The position numbers were made by a program, and so were the translations under genes. Shown piece by piece: positions 20,860-32,229 of a stretch of DNA of 64,000 bases. Source of the DNA: Protopterus annectens (taxonomy: Eukaryota > Chordata > Ceratodontiformes > Protopteridae); the NCBI RefSeq assembly GCF_019279795.1, contig NC_056731.1:866811982-866875981 (forward strand). The letters run 5' to 3'. Within the stretch, counting starts at the first letter, position 1, and each line of letters begins with the position of its first letter. Under the pieces are notes generated by a model. The model made no database searches. It saw nothing but the letters and a program-made list of their open reading frames with translations, and was not told the origin of the DNA.

Positions 20860-22740
20860 CATGTCATCCAGAAAGGCTAAATGTCAGTGGAGAAGACAGA
20901 TTTTTCATAAAAACAGTCACGAGCAGTACTTGTTTTGTCTCAGCGCTTTCCACTACCATACATCCTGTTCTGTTTGTCAGGCTTTCATCTCAAAGACTCT
21001 CAGTAGTCTACTTTCTTCATTGGCCCTGTATTTAGAGAACCAACGTCTTAAGCTTTTAGTGAAAGATATTATGGAGGGAACTTCCTGCTCTGAGGGTCAG
21101 CTGTCCATGAAGAAAAATGCCAAGAAATCTAGGTCTGATTCTTCCACCGTACCACCTCCGCCAGACATCTAAGGCTAGTGAAAGCCCAGTGAATTGCTTG
21201 GCTCTTCCGTTGGATTCCTCTGCTGCAACTGCTTTGAAGGCCAACATGGGTCTGACCTCAAGCACATCCCTGGATGATTTGCAGATGTCCATTACAGATG
21301 TTCAGGGGGAGCAGTACCTGATTATTACCAAAGCGTGTAGAGGTGTTCCTCAAATTTTGTTAGAGATGATGTTCCGATTATGATTGTAGAATGTCATCTG
21401 ACATCTGAACCTTCTAAGTTTTACAGGTCAGACATCCCTTTGAAAAAGAAACAGAAAACAAAGCATGTCTCTCTTGCTCCTAAGGACCCTCAGAGTGAAT
21501 GGCAGAATTTTACTTGAGGTTTGTTTAATGCCCTTATGGCTTTCAGCCTCCTCAAGCAGTTTCTGTTCCTGCTCCATCTTGGTCCTCTACTCCTCTAAAA
21601 AGGCCTAGGAACAGGATTCCTCATAGGAAGAGTTTGATTCAGATGAGGAATCCTTTGCTTATTCATCCCTGATTCTTTCTCCTTTAGATTATGATTCTGG
21701 GGAGGAGGAGTCCACTAGTCCTGGCATCCAGTTTGAAGAGATTTCCTTTGTGGACACTATTTCCAGGACAATGGAATTTTTAAATGGGAGTATAATACCA
21801 AGATTTTTGAAGTGCAGAAGAGGTACTACAAACCTCTGCAAATGGACTTTCCCAGATCTTATGCTGTTTCTCCTGTTTTGGCCGCTTTATTGGATGCCTT
21901 TTCTGCTGTGTCTCAGGCTCTGTATTCCGAGCCCCCTGCTCCCAAAAAAACCTGACAGGTTTTATAGGGTGCCTGAGGATTGCAAATTCCAATATAGATG
22001 TCCTTCAGCTGACCCCTCTGTGGTGTCTGTGGCATCTGACAAGCATCTCACTTGTTGCCCTGTACAAAGCTTCTTCCTTCAGATAAAGACAGCAAGACTG
22101 TGGAAAGGCTAGGTAAAAAGGTATGCATCTCTGGTACCTTGACTTTTAGAGCTGTCAGTTATCAGATCCATATGTCCCATTACATTTTGTCTCTTCTTTC
22201 TCAGGCCTGTCAGGTAATTTCTGATCTTCCTGACACAGAAGGGAAGACTTCTGCTCTCTCCTTGTTGGGGACCTCTTCTCAAGTGGCTCACCATTTTATT
22301 AAGTGCAGTTATGATGCTGCTTTTGCTTCTGTGATGAGGAGGTATTCCTGGCTTCAGCTTTAACCTTTGCCTGATGATATTAAGGCTAAGTTAATGGATG
22401 TTCCTGTGGATAACAAGCACTTATTTGGTGCAGCTGCTGCGGATTTAAGTTTCTGCAAGATAAGGGCAAGGCTTTACAGGAACTTAAACATGTTTTTGTT
22501 TCTCCTGTGCCTAAATTTCAAAGAAATTACCCTAATAAACTGGCCTTTGTTCATAGACAGTCTCACCCCCCTCCCAAGGACAAAAAAGGGGATAAAAGGG
22601 CTCCTCCTGCTAATGCTACCCAGACTCCTGTGACACAGAAATCTCCTTTTTTTGACAAGTCAGGTGCTGTTCTTCACAGCCGTATTTCTCTTTCTCTTCA
22701 TCTTTCCCCTTCTCTTCCAGTTTGGTTAAACATTACTCAG
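20860..22740 (+). pseudogene. DIRS copy 2 gag-like ORF1, broken
   Basis: The structural protein gene of the second DIRS element. The beginning shows a Cys/His-containing stretch (CLSAFHYHTSCSVCQAF). Acidic and serine-rich middle parts are scattered over frames (21520-22000). The C-terminal part is best conserved: MSHYILSLLSQACQVI, a block with VMRRYSWLQL, then LPDDIKAKLMDVPVDNKHLF and GAAAADL. This matches the conserved gag end in other vertebrate DIRS elements (LP.D.K..L...P.D.K.LFG). The RT follows directly. Confidence 0.72.
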
Positions 22741-23720
22741 GATTCTTGAGTTCTGTCCATTATCCACTTAGGGTATTACATGGTCTGCATATGTATTCCT
22801 CAGCCCCCTCAGGAGCAGTTGGCTTTCTTTCCAGGGGTGCTTCGGATCTTTTGACTCAAAAACTATTCAGGAAATTCCAGTTTCCCAAAGGGGGAAGGGG
22901 TTTCACTCCAAAATGTTTTTGGTTCCCGGGAAAGAGGGCACTTTGGAGACCCATTCCGGATCTCTCTCATTTAAACACCTTTCTGAAGGTACCTTCCTTT
23001 CGGATGTTATCTCTTCAGACTTTGTTCCCTCTGCTTCTTCCTTAGGCTTTTCTAGTGTCTCTGGACCTCAATAATGCTTATCTTCACATTCCTATTCATC
23101 CCCTTTTCAGGAAGTTTTGTTTCTCTGTTGCTTCCTCACATTTTCAGTTCTCTGCTCTATGCTTTGGCCTTTCTACTGCCCCATGGGTATTCACCAAATG
23201 CCTCACTTCTGCTTCTTGCAGGCTAAGGGGGATACAAATATTTCCCTACTTAGACAATCTCCTGCTTCAGGCATCCTATCCAGAGGTTCTACTGCAGCAT
23301 CTTCACTTTGCCATTTCCCTCCTGCAAAGCCCATGGTTCACTATAAATTTCCAAACATCCTTTCTGACTCTTTCACAAGATCATGTATTTCTGGGGAGCA
23401 GGATCCAAACTGTTCCAGTGCTGGCATCCCTGACTCCTCTCAAGGCCTTATCTCTTATTTTCTTCTTTCAGTCCCTTCTTCCTCTGGCCTTAATCACAGG
23501 AACGGAGTTTCTGAGAGCCCTAGGTTTAATGGCCTCCATCATTCCTATGCTCCCTTTTGCCAAACTCCACATGAGAAAACTTCAGTGGGTTCTAAAGTCA
23601 GTTTGGCTTCAACATTCTCATCCCCTGGACGACTTAGTCCCTCTTCTTCCATGCATTAAGCTGGAATTTCAGTGGTGGATTCAACAGTTGACTCTCAACC
23701 CAGGACTCCCCTTTCAACCG
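22740..23720 (+). pseudogene. DIRS copy 2 reverse transcriptase, catalytic YLDD altered to YLDN
   Basis: RT blocks: a decayed N-terminus around 22860-22930; RPIPDLSHLNTFLKVPSFRM (finger-palm region, relatives RPILDLRxLN); VSLDLNNAYLHIPIHP (motif A with catalytic Asp); CFGLSTAPWVFTK (motif B region); and GIQIFPYLDNLLLQASYPEV, where the second catalytic Asp of YLDD is Asn (GAC or GAT to AAT). The frame from 23055 stays open for 253 aa into RNase H, which is unusually long for this copy. The Asp-to-Asn change should abolish polymerase activity. Confidence 0.9.
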
Positions 23721-23739
23721 CCTCTTTCCTCTCAGGAGC

Positions 23740-24510
23740 TGTTCACAGACCCTTCAGACATGGGATGGGGAGCATCCTTTGGCTCTCTAAAGGTGCAGGG
23801 TCCTTGGTCACATTAGTGTCAAAGAGATGAGAGCTTTTCTGCTGGCTCTTCAGGCTTTTCACCCTCTTTTCTCCCCAGGACCTCTCAAGGTATCTACAGA
23901 CAGTACCACAGTGATGTGGTATATAAACAAACAGGGGGGAACAAGATCTTGCCTTCTTTTCTGGTTGGCACTCCTGGTGTGGGATCTTGTTGTCCAATAT
24001 CAAGTGATCCTTCAGGCAGTTTACATTCCTTCAGGTCAAAACATTGTGGCAGACACTCTAACAGGTCCTTAACTCAATCCTGTGAATGGATACTTCACAG
24101 GGATGTGTTTCTGGACATTGTCCACTGGTGTGATATTCCTCAAGTAGATCTTTTTGCCTCCCCTCTGAACAAACAACATCCTCTATTTTGTGCCAAAGTC
24201 CCAAGTCCTCTGGGTGGATGGTTGACTCCCTTTGGTTTTCTTGGAAGGGGAGGGGATGTTTCTTTATGCATTCCTTCCCCTTCCTCACATTCCAAAAGTC
24301 CTGTTCAAAATTAAATGCTCCGAAAGTCTTGATGGTGACTTCCTTTTGATCACAACAGCATTGGTTCCCTCTTTTGCATTTAACCAAGGGCAGTCATCAT
24401 AAGTTACCTCACAGGGTGGACCTACTCATACAAGGCAAGGGATCTCTTATCCATCCCCACCTATCCACTCTTCAACTGACACTGTGGGTGATAGGATTTT
24501 GATTTGATAT
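23740..24510 (+). pseudogene. DIRS copy 2 RNase H and downstream region
   Basis: RNase H blocks: ELFTDPSDMGWGASFG (first Asp); EMRAFLLALQAFHP after a frame slip near 23815, which keeps the catalytic Glu that copy 1 lost; VSTDSTTVMWYINKQGGTRS (third acidic residue); and YIPSGQNIVADTLTGP. WYINKQGGTRS is identical to copy 1. The following methyltransferase-like region (24060-24510) is split by stops but still shows VDLFASPLN-like sequence near 24147. The RTE insertion begins at 24527. Confidence 0.85.
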
Positions 24511-24526
24511 AGACACCTTTTTTCTG
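24509..24526. repeat. 18-bp target-site duplication of RTE insertion, left copy
   Basis: ATAGACACCTTTTTTCTG, identical to 24915-24932. Confidence 0.93.
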
Positions 24527-24914
24527 GATGGCAGAGCTGGATGAGCTGGATGTGGCAGAGTTAAAGATGTTAAGATTTGCAATCGGTGTGACTAGGATGG
24601 ATAGGATTAGGAATCAGTATATTAGAGGGTCAGCTCATGTTGGACAGTTTGGAGACAAAGCAAGAGAGACAAGATTGCGTTGGTTTGGACATGTGCTGAG
24701 GAGGGATGATGGGTTATTGGGAAAAAGATGCTAAGGATGGAGCTGCCAGGTAAGAGGAATAGAGGAAGGCCTAAGATAAGGTTTATGGACGTGGTGAGAG
24801 AGGACATGCAGGCGGTTGGTGTGACAGAGCAAGATGCAGAGGATAGGAAGAAATGGAAAGAGATGATCCGCTGTGGCGACCCCTAGCGGGAAAAGCCGAA
24901 AGAGAATGATGATG
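24527..24914 (+). mobile_element. RTE-type LINE 3' end, 5'-truncated, inside DIRS copy 2
   Basis: 388 bp flanked by a perfect 18-bp duplication. It encodes the C-terminal end of an RTE-clade ORF2 protein: ELKMLRFAIGVTRMDRIRNQ, YIRGSAHVGQ, ARETRLRWFGHVLRRDDG, GRPKIRFMDVVREDMQAVGV and DRKKWKEMIRCGDP. The element ends in a short ATGATGATG repeat. The RLRWFGHV and RGRPKxRWxDxVxxD blocks are typical of the RTE and BovB-like C-terminus. One stop lies near 24733. The short simple-repeat tail, 5' truncation and long duplication are as expected for target-primed reverse transcription. Confidence 0.92.
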
Positions 24915-24932
24915 ATAGACACCTTTTTTCTG
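24915..24932. repeat. 18-bp target-site duplication of RTE insertion, right copy
   Basis: ATAGACACCTTTTTTCTG, identical to 24509-24526. Confidence 0.93.
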
Positions 24933-25787
24933 AGGACGTGCTTAGGGTCCTGCAGGAGGCCAGGAAACCCAATGTTAGGAAATCCTACTTATCAAAACAG
25001 TGTAAGAAAATTCTCTGTGTGGAAGATTTTCAGTCCATATATTTCTAGTTAATCACTGTATATTAATCAGATCAGACAATAGTAGTAGAAGTAGCGAATG
25101 TAAACTCATCTTAAGTCAAAACAAAACAAAAAGTAATAATAGAAAATATATAATTGTACAGCATTACTAAGTATTCGAAAGTAATCCAAGCAAGGCAGGC
25201 AGTCTGCTTCCAGTCGAAAATCCATCCAAATGGCAGATGTTTTCTGTTTGGTGTCTCTCTCGCAACCCATATCTGCTTACTGTGGCTGTTAGTTTGTTTC
25301 TTTCTTTCGTATGTGAATTGCTCAATGCTAGTTTGGCCTCTTCTTCTGCCAAGTCCCACTTATTAGCTATCTCTGCTTATCTGCCTTTATCACCTTCTTT
25401 AACTTCTAGATTTGAAGCTAAACAATTGCTTAAAGGCATCCTTTTTAGGTCTCCCAGGAAGCCTGTTCCCACTCCTTGAGATCTTAATTTTGTTTTGGAG
25501 AAGTTGACTCAGGCTCCTTTTGAGCCTGCTGTTTCAGCTTCATTGCAACATTGCTCTTGGAAGACTGTTCTTTTGTTGGCCCTTACTTCTGCCAGATGGG
25601 TGTCTGAGCTTCAAGCCCTTATGGCTTGTCTTCCTTTTTTGGTGTTTCATAAGGACAGGTTGTCCATGCGTAGTAATCCTTCTTTTATGCCCAACAAGGT
25701 TAATGAGTTGTCACTTAATCAGTATATTCATTTGCCTAATTTTTCCCTTCTCCACAGTCTACCAGTGAGAAGGTGTTGCATACTTTG

Positions 25788-25802
25788 GATGTGCATAGAC
25801 AA
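25788..25802. repeat. 15-bp target-site duplication of the inverted-repeat insertion, left copy
   Basis: GATGTGCATAGACAA; recurs with one difference (A to G) at 26951-26965. The same sequence is the expected recombinase coding continuation (DVHxQ) on both sides. Confidence 0.85.
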
Positions 25803-26950
25803 ATAACCAAAAACACTGTCAAAGCACCAGAACTTCACAAAACATACGAAAACTGGGTAACCAGGCTGAAAAAAGTACGCGACTCACAGAGGTGATGTAT
25901 AAAACTCTTTACTAGTGCTTCTCGGTACCTCGGCTTAACAGCCTTTCAAAGGAATAATTTTAGCACCAAATGCAACAACTTTAAATACAAATTGAAAAGC
26001 TAATTGACACATCATTATTCAATTACAAATAGTGTTAATGATTAAACTCTACATATTAACCCTTTCTAAGATGTACACACATACAATCCCCAATGTGCAA
26101 AATACAAAAAATACAAATGACAATTATAGTAATGAATATAAATATGAATAAAGCACTGAGGATGTATAAAATTTGTGCACACATATATAAATATAAAGTT
26201 TGTGTACACACACATGATTTAGAAACGTCTCCAAGTTGATTATTAATTTTGGTACACTATTTCCTAAGGGTTTAAATCAGGAATTTAATATTAATGTTTA
26301 AACAATAAAGAATAATTTTATGTATATTATAATGCAATATATTTTTAGTTAATATCATATTAAGTTATGAAATGCATTTCAGGGTGATGCATAATGTAGT
26401 TGAATGTGTTTTTGATATCTCAGTGTTTTGATGGCATGTGTTATGAACATTTATCAGCTTCACCAACATGTAATATGTTAATATTTCATTATAAATGTCT
26501 TTATCTATCACCAACAAGGTCACAAAGTTCTATTGTATAAATATGAATTATTGGGATGTTTCTAAATCATATGTGTGTACACAAACTTTATATTTATATA
26601 TGTGTGCACACATTTTATACATCCTGGGTGCTTTATTCATATTTATATTCATTACTATAGTTGTCATTTGTATTTTTTGTATTTTGTACATTGGGTATTG
26701 TATGTGTGTACGTCTTAGAAAGGGTTAATATTTAGTGTTTAATCATTAACACTATTTGTAATTGAATAATGATGTGTCAATTAGCTTTTCAATTTGTATT
26801 TAAAGTTGTTACATTTGGTGCTAAAATTATTCCTTTGAAAGGCTGTTAAGCCGAGGTACCGGGAAGCACTAGTAAAGAGTTTGTGAGTCGTCATTTTTTA
26901 AGCCTGGTTATCCAGCTTTCATATGTTTTGTGAAGTTCTGTTGCTTTGCC
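25803..26950. mobile_element. 1148-bp insertion made of two long inverted arms
   Basis: Left arm (about 25815-26240) and right arm (about 26545-26945) are near-identical inverted copies of about 400 bp, around a central spacer of roughly 300 bp. Landmarks shared by both: AGAACTTCACAAAACATA near the outer end, CTCGGCTTAACAGCCTTTCA, AGCTAATTGACACATCATTA and TGATTTAGAAAC near the inner end. A 15-bp imperfect duplication flanks it. The outer-facing strand reads CCGAGGTACCG.GAAGCACT, which resembles the terminal repeats of Penelope-like elements in this window but lacks a clean ribozyme core. I read it as an inverted pair of retroelement ends; a foldback DNA transposon is the alternative. It has no coding capacity. 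Confidence 0.85.
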
Positions 26951-26965
26951 GATGTGCATGGACAA
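26951..26965. repeat. 15-bp target-site duplication of the inverted-repeat insertion, right copy
   Basis: GATGTGCATGGACAA; see 25788-25802. Confidence 0.85.
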
Positions 26966-27399
26966 CTCAGATTTCATTTGGACAAGACTAAGTATACTAG
27001 AAAATCTGATCAGTTTGTTTCCTTTCATCCTAGGTCCTTAGGTTTGGCTGTATCCAAGCAAACTATTTATTTTTGGATTTCAAAGGCTATTTCTTTTTGC
27101 TATACTGTTCATGGTAAGAGCCTTCCTTCTTCTGTAAAGGCTCATTCTACTAGAGCTGTAGCTTCTTCTGGTGCTTTTTTTTCAAGGGGTTGGATACTAA
27201 TGCTATTCTTGAAGCAGCTACTTGGACTTCTGTGCATACTTTTACCAAGCACTACAAACTGGATAGAATCTCCAGAGCTAGGGCTGGTTTTGCTAAGACA
27301 ATCCTTCACGGCTTCCTAGAGGGCTCTGCTGGTCCTTTCTTCTTCCATGTTTCTTCTTCAGCTTTGGCAGTCTCCCAGTGGTTAAGAATACTGCATCAC

Positions 27400-27480
27400 C
27401 TGAATAGAAGGATGTAGTACAGTTGCGTAAAATCTTGCCATAACAGTAGATGTCCTTTCCTTCACTGTTGCAGTATTCAC
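27400..27480 (+). repeat. DIRS copy 2 internal complementary region
   Basis: AGTACAGTTGCGTAAAATCT followed by TTGCCATAACAGTAGATGTC and CACTGTTGCAGTATTC is the complement of the right terminus (27735-27782). The part matching the left terminus is less clear because the left end of this copy is diverged or slightly truncated. Confidence 0.82.
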
Positions 27481-27564
27481 TCTGTCCTACCCTAGTCCAT
27501 TTCCCTCTTGGCTGTACTGGTTACCTTTTGGTTTTCCTTGGACTAGCATTCCTATTGGGGCTAT

Positions 27565-27782
27565 CAGTTCTGAAGATGGTACATCCAGACGTCACCTTTA
27601 TGCTCTGTGCTATACGTGGGGAGCATATGTGTGATGTATGGCATAACTTAAAGCAACCTAAAGGCTTTGGTATGCTGGCCAGATGTTAGGCCGCCCTTGT
27701 CAGGGGATCCCTGTTGTAAAGAATACTGCAACAGTGAAGAGAAGGACATCTACCATTATGGTAAGATCTTACCCAACTGTAC
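27565..27782 (-). repeat. DIRS copy 2 right inverted terminal repeat
   Basis: Inverted partner of 20529-20715. It includes TATGTGTGATGTATGGCATA, CTAAAGGCTTTGGTATGCTG and ACTGCAACAGTGAAGAG, and extends to about ACCCAACTGTACT. Confidence 0.88.
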
Positions 27783-29245
27783 TTTCCTCCTGTCAGAGTA
27801 TACCATGTTTGTATTATAATGCAAGTATGTCTGTGCAATCAGACCCTCTCAGTGGGTGAAAACAGCCTAAAAAAAGGTATGTTTGTACCAGCCATGACAG
27901 ATTTACTGCTAATGAATATTTGCTGGTTTCATCTTATGTTTTACTGACAGTGGATGGCATAGTTGCTCATCTACTTTTTCGTTTTTAGATCTATTTATTT
28001 TAAATCACAGTTCTATGCAGCTGTTCCATGTGGTTTCAGTAAGAAAATGGAGGGGAGTCTTAATCGGCAGATACATTGTGAAAAAAGTGGTGGTTCATCC
28101 TGTAGTAAATTTCCTGCAGAGGAGTGGAAAATTAAATCTTAATAAAATATGGTTTCCCTCTGCTACTTGGTCAGTTACACTGTCACAATGCAGTGCTGAA
28201 ATTGACTTTGTAAGTTTATATATAATTTTCTTTGATAGGTTTCTGTATATCATGTAGATACAAAAGTGAAATGACACTCCCATCTCGGGAATAAACCATA
28301 ATATTTTCAGTGACAGCTATCAACATTTTCATTACACAGCTGTCTGGTGGTATCGGCATTTCGGAATGTTTACCATTTCAAACTTCGAGACCCACTATAG
28401 CGAGTCCTGAAACGTGGAGACTGGATGATAGATTGGCGTTACATATAAGTATGAGATGCCATTTTTTTCTGAGGCATGGCTTTCTCGGAGTTGGTGTAAT
28501 ATGTTTAGGGGGTGTGGGAGCTTTGCCATTTTTTGCTGGAATACAGGTCAGACTGGGCAGGCAGAGACGATTGGCCTAAGCATGTGTTGTGCCCTTGGTC
28601 CATAGAAAGGCCATTTTTGCTTTGCTCTCTCCCATTTACCCACCCCGACTCAATATTCCGTCTGAGTGCTAGCCACTGCCAGAGCTCAATGAAAGACCAC
28701 CCAGCACAATCCTCCTCCAGGAAGCCTTTGCTTAAAAGAACCAGATGTGCCATATGTACCTATTTTTTCTCTCTCTGTTCATCAATGGAGGTGCCCCTTT
28801 TTGTTCCCAAAACTAGGTTAGAAAGTTCAGGCAAATGTTCCTTTGCCTGCTTTGTAATATAACTGCCTTTTCCAGCCTAGGGTCTGTGAAACTGAGAGGT
28901 AGATTCATTGTGGACCTTATTACATGGTGCTGGTCCTTTGTGAGATAAATATATTACCTGACCTTCAAGGTGATGTAGCAGTAATGTCTACTGTTTGTTC
29001 CACACAGACCTGATGATCAGATTACATTGCCAGGCTTTCTTGGAGAGAAGTATTTTACAAGCGATGCACAGCATCCTGTGTAAGGTTCAATGTTCCTGTG
29101 ACATACCATGACAAAAGGCACAAGCATTGCGCAGCAGATTTCATGCATGACTTAAAAACATTTAACAAAAAAATATACTTGAAAAGAGAACTGTCCTACT
29201 GGAGTATCACAAGAACAGTGTGTACTGCAATAAATGGAGTGAAGA
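27783..29245. other. No gene seen
   Basis: 1.46 kb between DIRS copy 2 and the - strand LINE. Only short frames. A slightly more GC-rich block at about 28340-28450 has no recognisable product. Confidence 0.5.
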
Positions 29246-29399
29246 AGCAGTAATAGGTTCATAGTTTGATACTAGGCTATCTGCCCTAGGGCATTTATAA
29301 GCCTAGCCAGAGTATGTTTGGCTTTCGCCACCCTTTTAGATTAGTTGACTGTTTCTCTGTATAGTAGGTCGCAGAAGGTAGCCCTTTTAAGGTTTGTTT

Positions 29400-32160
29400 A
29401 CTGTACCTCTGTCAAGCAGTGACACAGAAGAGATCCCAGGGGTAAACTTACGATCTCCCATCCATTCATCAAGATTTCTCTTGAAGAGGGTCAGTAAGGG
29501 GCTCTGCCTGACATGGATTGGGATGTTGTTCCAGAGTGAGGGGAGCCTCTGGGATATGAATCTGTCCCTCCAGCATGTCCTATTTATTTCTGTATGTAGC
29601 TCTAAGGGATTTAGATTTCCTGAGGTGAAGCATGTCCATTAATTCTGGGTTGGACATGGCTTTATACGTCAGACACAGATCTCCTCTGAGTAGGCGGTAC
29701 GCAACTGAGTAGAGCTGGAGTTTCTTTAGCCGAACTGCATAGGGCATCTGTTTGAGCCCCTTAATCCTCTTGGTGAGATACTTTTGGGGTCTTTCCAGTT
29801 GCTGAAGGTGTCAGTTAAGGTACATCCCAAATGGGGCATTGTACTCAATTATGGGCCTGATAAGTGATGAGTAGAGGGGCACAATGACCTCTCTTGATCT
29901 AGATGTGAACCCTTTCATGATAAGGTGGGCTATATAGAAGGTCTTTCTAACCACTTTGGCAACGTGATTGTCAAAGGACAGATTGCTATTTACCTGGGTC
30001 CCCAAGTCCCTAATTACTTCTTCCGTACTTAATGGATTACCACCTATGTGGTAATTTGTGGGCACTTTGTTTTTTTCCAAAGGGGATGACTATGCACTTT
30101 TTGGCATTTAGCTTTAGGCCATGGCTGTGGGACCAGTTATCCGTCTCTGTGAGACCCTTTTGGAGGATGCTTGTGTCAGTCGGAGAGTCGATTATAGCAC
30201 CCAGTTTGCAGTCATCTGCAAACTTTGTCAGCCATAGTCCACCCGTGTTAGCCTGTACCTCGGAGAAATATATACCGAACAAGAGAGGTCCCAGGACTGA
30301 GCCTTGTGGGACACCACTTGTAACTGGTTTAGAGTCTGACATGGCACCTGCTATTCTGACCATGTGGGTTCTATCCCTGAGCCAGTTTGCAACCCATCTT
30401 GTGACATAGGGGTTGATATTTAAGCTGGTGTGCTTATTTATGATGCCCGAGTGGGGTATTGTGTCAAAGGCCTTTGCGAGGTCCAGGTAGGCTGTGTGAA
30501 CTACCTTCCCATCATCTATGGCTTTGGTAACTGTTTCAAAGAAGTCAACCAGGTTCAAGAGGCAAGATCTGCCCTTAACAAAGCCGAATTGGGTAGGATC
30601 CTGTGTCTGGAGGTTCCCAATGTCTTTATGATTTCCATGATGATACGTTCCATAGCTTTGCACACCAGGCTAGTCAGGCTTATAGGGCGATAGTTTCCGG
30701 GGTCTGTTGTGGCACCACCTTTGTGGAGTGGGACCACTGTTGCTGTACGCCATTCCTTGGGAACATATCCTGTAGTAAGGCTGAGATTGAACAGTGACTT
30801 TATATGAGGGTTTAGTTCTTCTTGGAGCTCGTGTAAGACACAGCCCAGGACACCGTCTGGTCCCATTGATGCTGTGTTTTTTGCTTTGGAGAGGGCAGCT
30901 CTCACCTGTGCATCTGTGATCTCAGGAAGGCTACACTATGTTGGGATAGACATTTGCTCTTTTGGGGGGGGAAGAAGTTTGCACTGAACCTTTCTGCCAG
31001 GATGCTGGCAATGTCTGTGGGTTCAGTGAATTTTTTGTCATTTTGCACTAACTCAGAGCATATCTGGGAGTTGCCTTCCAGGTTTCTGACATAACTAAAG
31101 AAGGCCTTGTGATTATCTTTAGTGTCTTGTGCAATTTGTCTTTCAAAGCTGGCCTTAGAAGATTTTATGAGGGATCGTAGTTTCTTGCTAGTACTGATCA
31201 GTGACATCTTCCCTTTTTGGGATTTTGCTCTGTCATGTAGTAGCTTTCTCCTTCTGTTGTATAGCTTATTTATGGCCAGGGTCCACCAGACAGGTCTTCT
31301 GCCTTTGGAGGAGTGAGTCTTGGTTTTATTTGGGATAGCATGCTCCATGCATTCCTGTAGGTGTCCATAGAATGCTTTTGTAAAGGATTCTGCATTTTGG
31401 GCCGTATTGTCCCACTGGCCCGGGGGCTTTGAAGGATTCTACCTCAGTTTTGAGAAGTGTGAAGTTTGCTTTTGAGAAGTTCTTCACCGTGGTTTCCTTG
31501 GCTAGGGGTGGGGACGGAATATGGATGTCCAGTGAGATTTGTTTATGGTCTGATCTTACCAATGAGGTGTATACCTCTGGTGTGGAACATAGAGACCCCA
31601 TGTTGGTGATGACCAGATCCAGTATGATTTCCCCTCATGTGGGAGTGGTGACCAGTTGTTCCATAGCATTTGAGTTTATAAATTCTAGGAACCGTTGGGC
31701 GAGGATGTTTGGGCTTGAGTAGTTTTCCCAATCGATGTTTGGGTAGTTGAAGTCACCCAGTATAATAGTGTTTGGAGAGACCGTCATATTCTTCAGTGTT
31801 CTCAGGAAAGCCGAGTGAGGTTCCTGTGTTTGGGAGGGTGGTCTGTATCAGGCTACAAACTGAAAGGTAGTTTTGCCCACTGTTAGTTGCACATGGATGG
31901 TCTCCGAAGCTTCGTGCAGTGCCACTAGCCTGGAGGTGTGGGTATCTTTGTTAAATATGGATACTCCCCACTCCTTTTGTGGTTAGGCCCAAGTTTTGGG
32001 GCAGGAAAGCATGGTATGAAGTATAGCCAGGTAGTGCTGGGGTGCTCTCGGGAGCCTTGAACCAGGTTTCTGTTACTGCACAGATATCGATATTCTCCAT
32101 ACTGAGGAGAGTCTCAAGTGCGTGCATCTTGAGGTTTAGACTTCTGGCGTTGAGCAGCAT
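29400..32160 (-). pseudogene. CR1/L2-type LINE copy 2 ORF2 (endonuclease and reverse transcriptase)
   Basis: Endonuclease: LLNARSLNLKMHALETLLSM, ICAVTETWFKAPEST (catalytic Glu), IILGDFNYPNIDWENY (the DFN motif), LDLVITNMGSL and LVRSDHKQISLDI (the SDH motif). RT: VPKEWRTATVVPLHKGG, NYRPISLTSLVCKAMERIIM, AYLDLAKAFDTIPHSGI (motif A), VTSGVPQGSVLGPLLFGIYF (motif B), LTKFADDCKLG (FADD catalytic box) and LKLNAKKCIVIPFG. C-terminal: EYNAPFGMYL, then CWRDRFISQRLPSLWNNIPI. All catalytic motifs survive. Breaks are frame changes near 30040 and 30570, stops at about 30900-31320, and one at about 29815. Confidence 0.92.
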
Positions 32161-32229
32161 TACCCTTAGTTTTTTTTTCTTTGTGTTGTCTATGGGGTGG
32201 GTTTGTCTTTTGAGCCTTGCCTAAAAAAG

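Larger units (their letters stand above)
24927..27400 (+). pseudogene. DIRS copy 2 tyrosine recombinase, split by an inverted-repeat insertion
   Basis: The N-terminal part starts EDVLRVLQEARKPNVRKSYL. It appears again disrupted between 25030 and 25235, with about 180 bases of extra AT-rich sequence, then FSVWCLSRNPYLLTVAVSLF, SSAKSHLLAISAYLPL and LLKGILFRSPRKPVPTP. Box I reads LTSARWVSELQALMACLP: the position of the catalytic Arg in copy 1 (SAKRVSEL) is Trp here (TGG, one CpG-type step from CGG). FHKDRLSMRSNPSFMP follows. The frame is interrupted at 25802 and resumes at 26951 with KYTRKSDQF, VKAHSTRAVASSGAFFS (HxxR intact) and, after a slip, FTKHYKLD with the catalytic Tyr. Confidence 0.9.
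20529..27782 (+). mobile_element. DIRS tyrosine-recombinase retrotransposon, copy 2, with nested insertions
   Basis: A second DIRS element of a different subfamily, about 7.25 kb including about 1.5 kb of later insertions. Inverted terminal repeats lie at 20529-20715 and about 27565-27782. An internal complementary region at about 27400-27480 repeats the terminal GTAGATGTCC..CACTGTTGCAG sequence. Order: gag (20860-22740), RT (22740-23720), RNase H (23740-24510), tyrosine recombinase (24927-27400, split). An RTE tail (24527-24914) and an inverted-repeat element (25803-26950) are nested in it. Frameshifted throughout. Confidence 0.92.
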
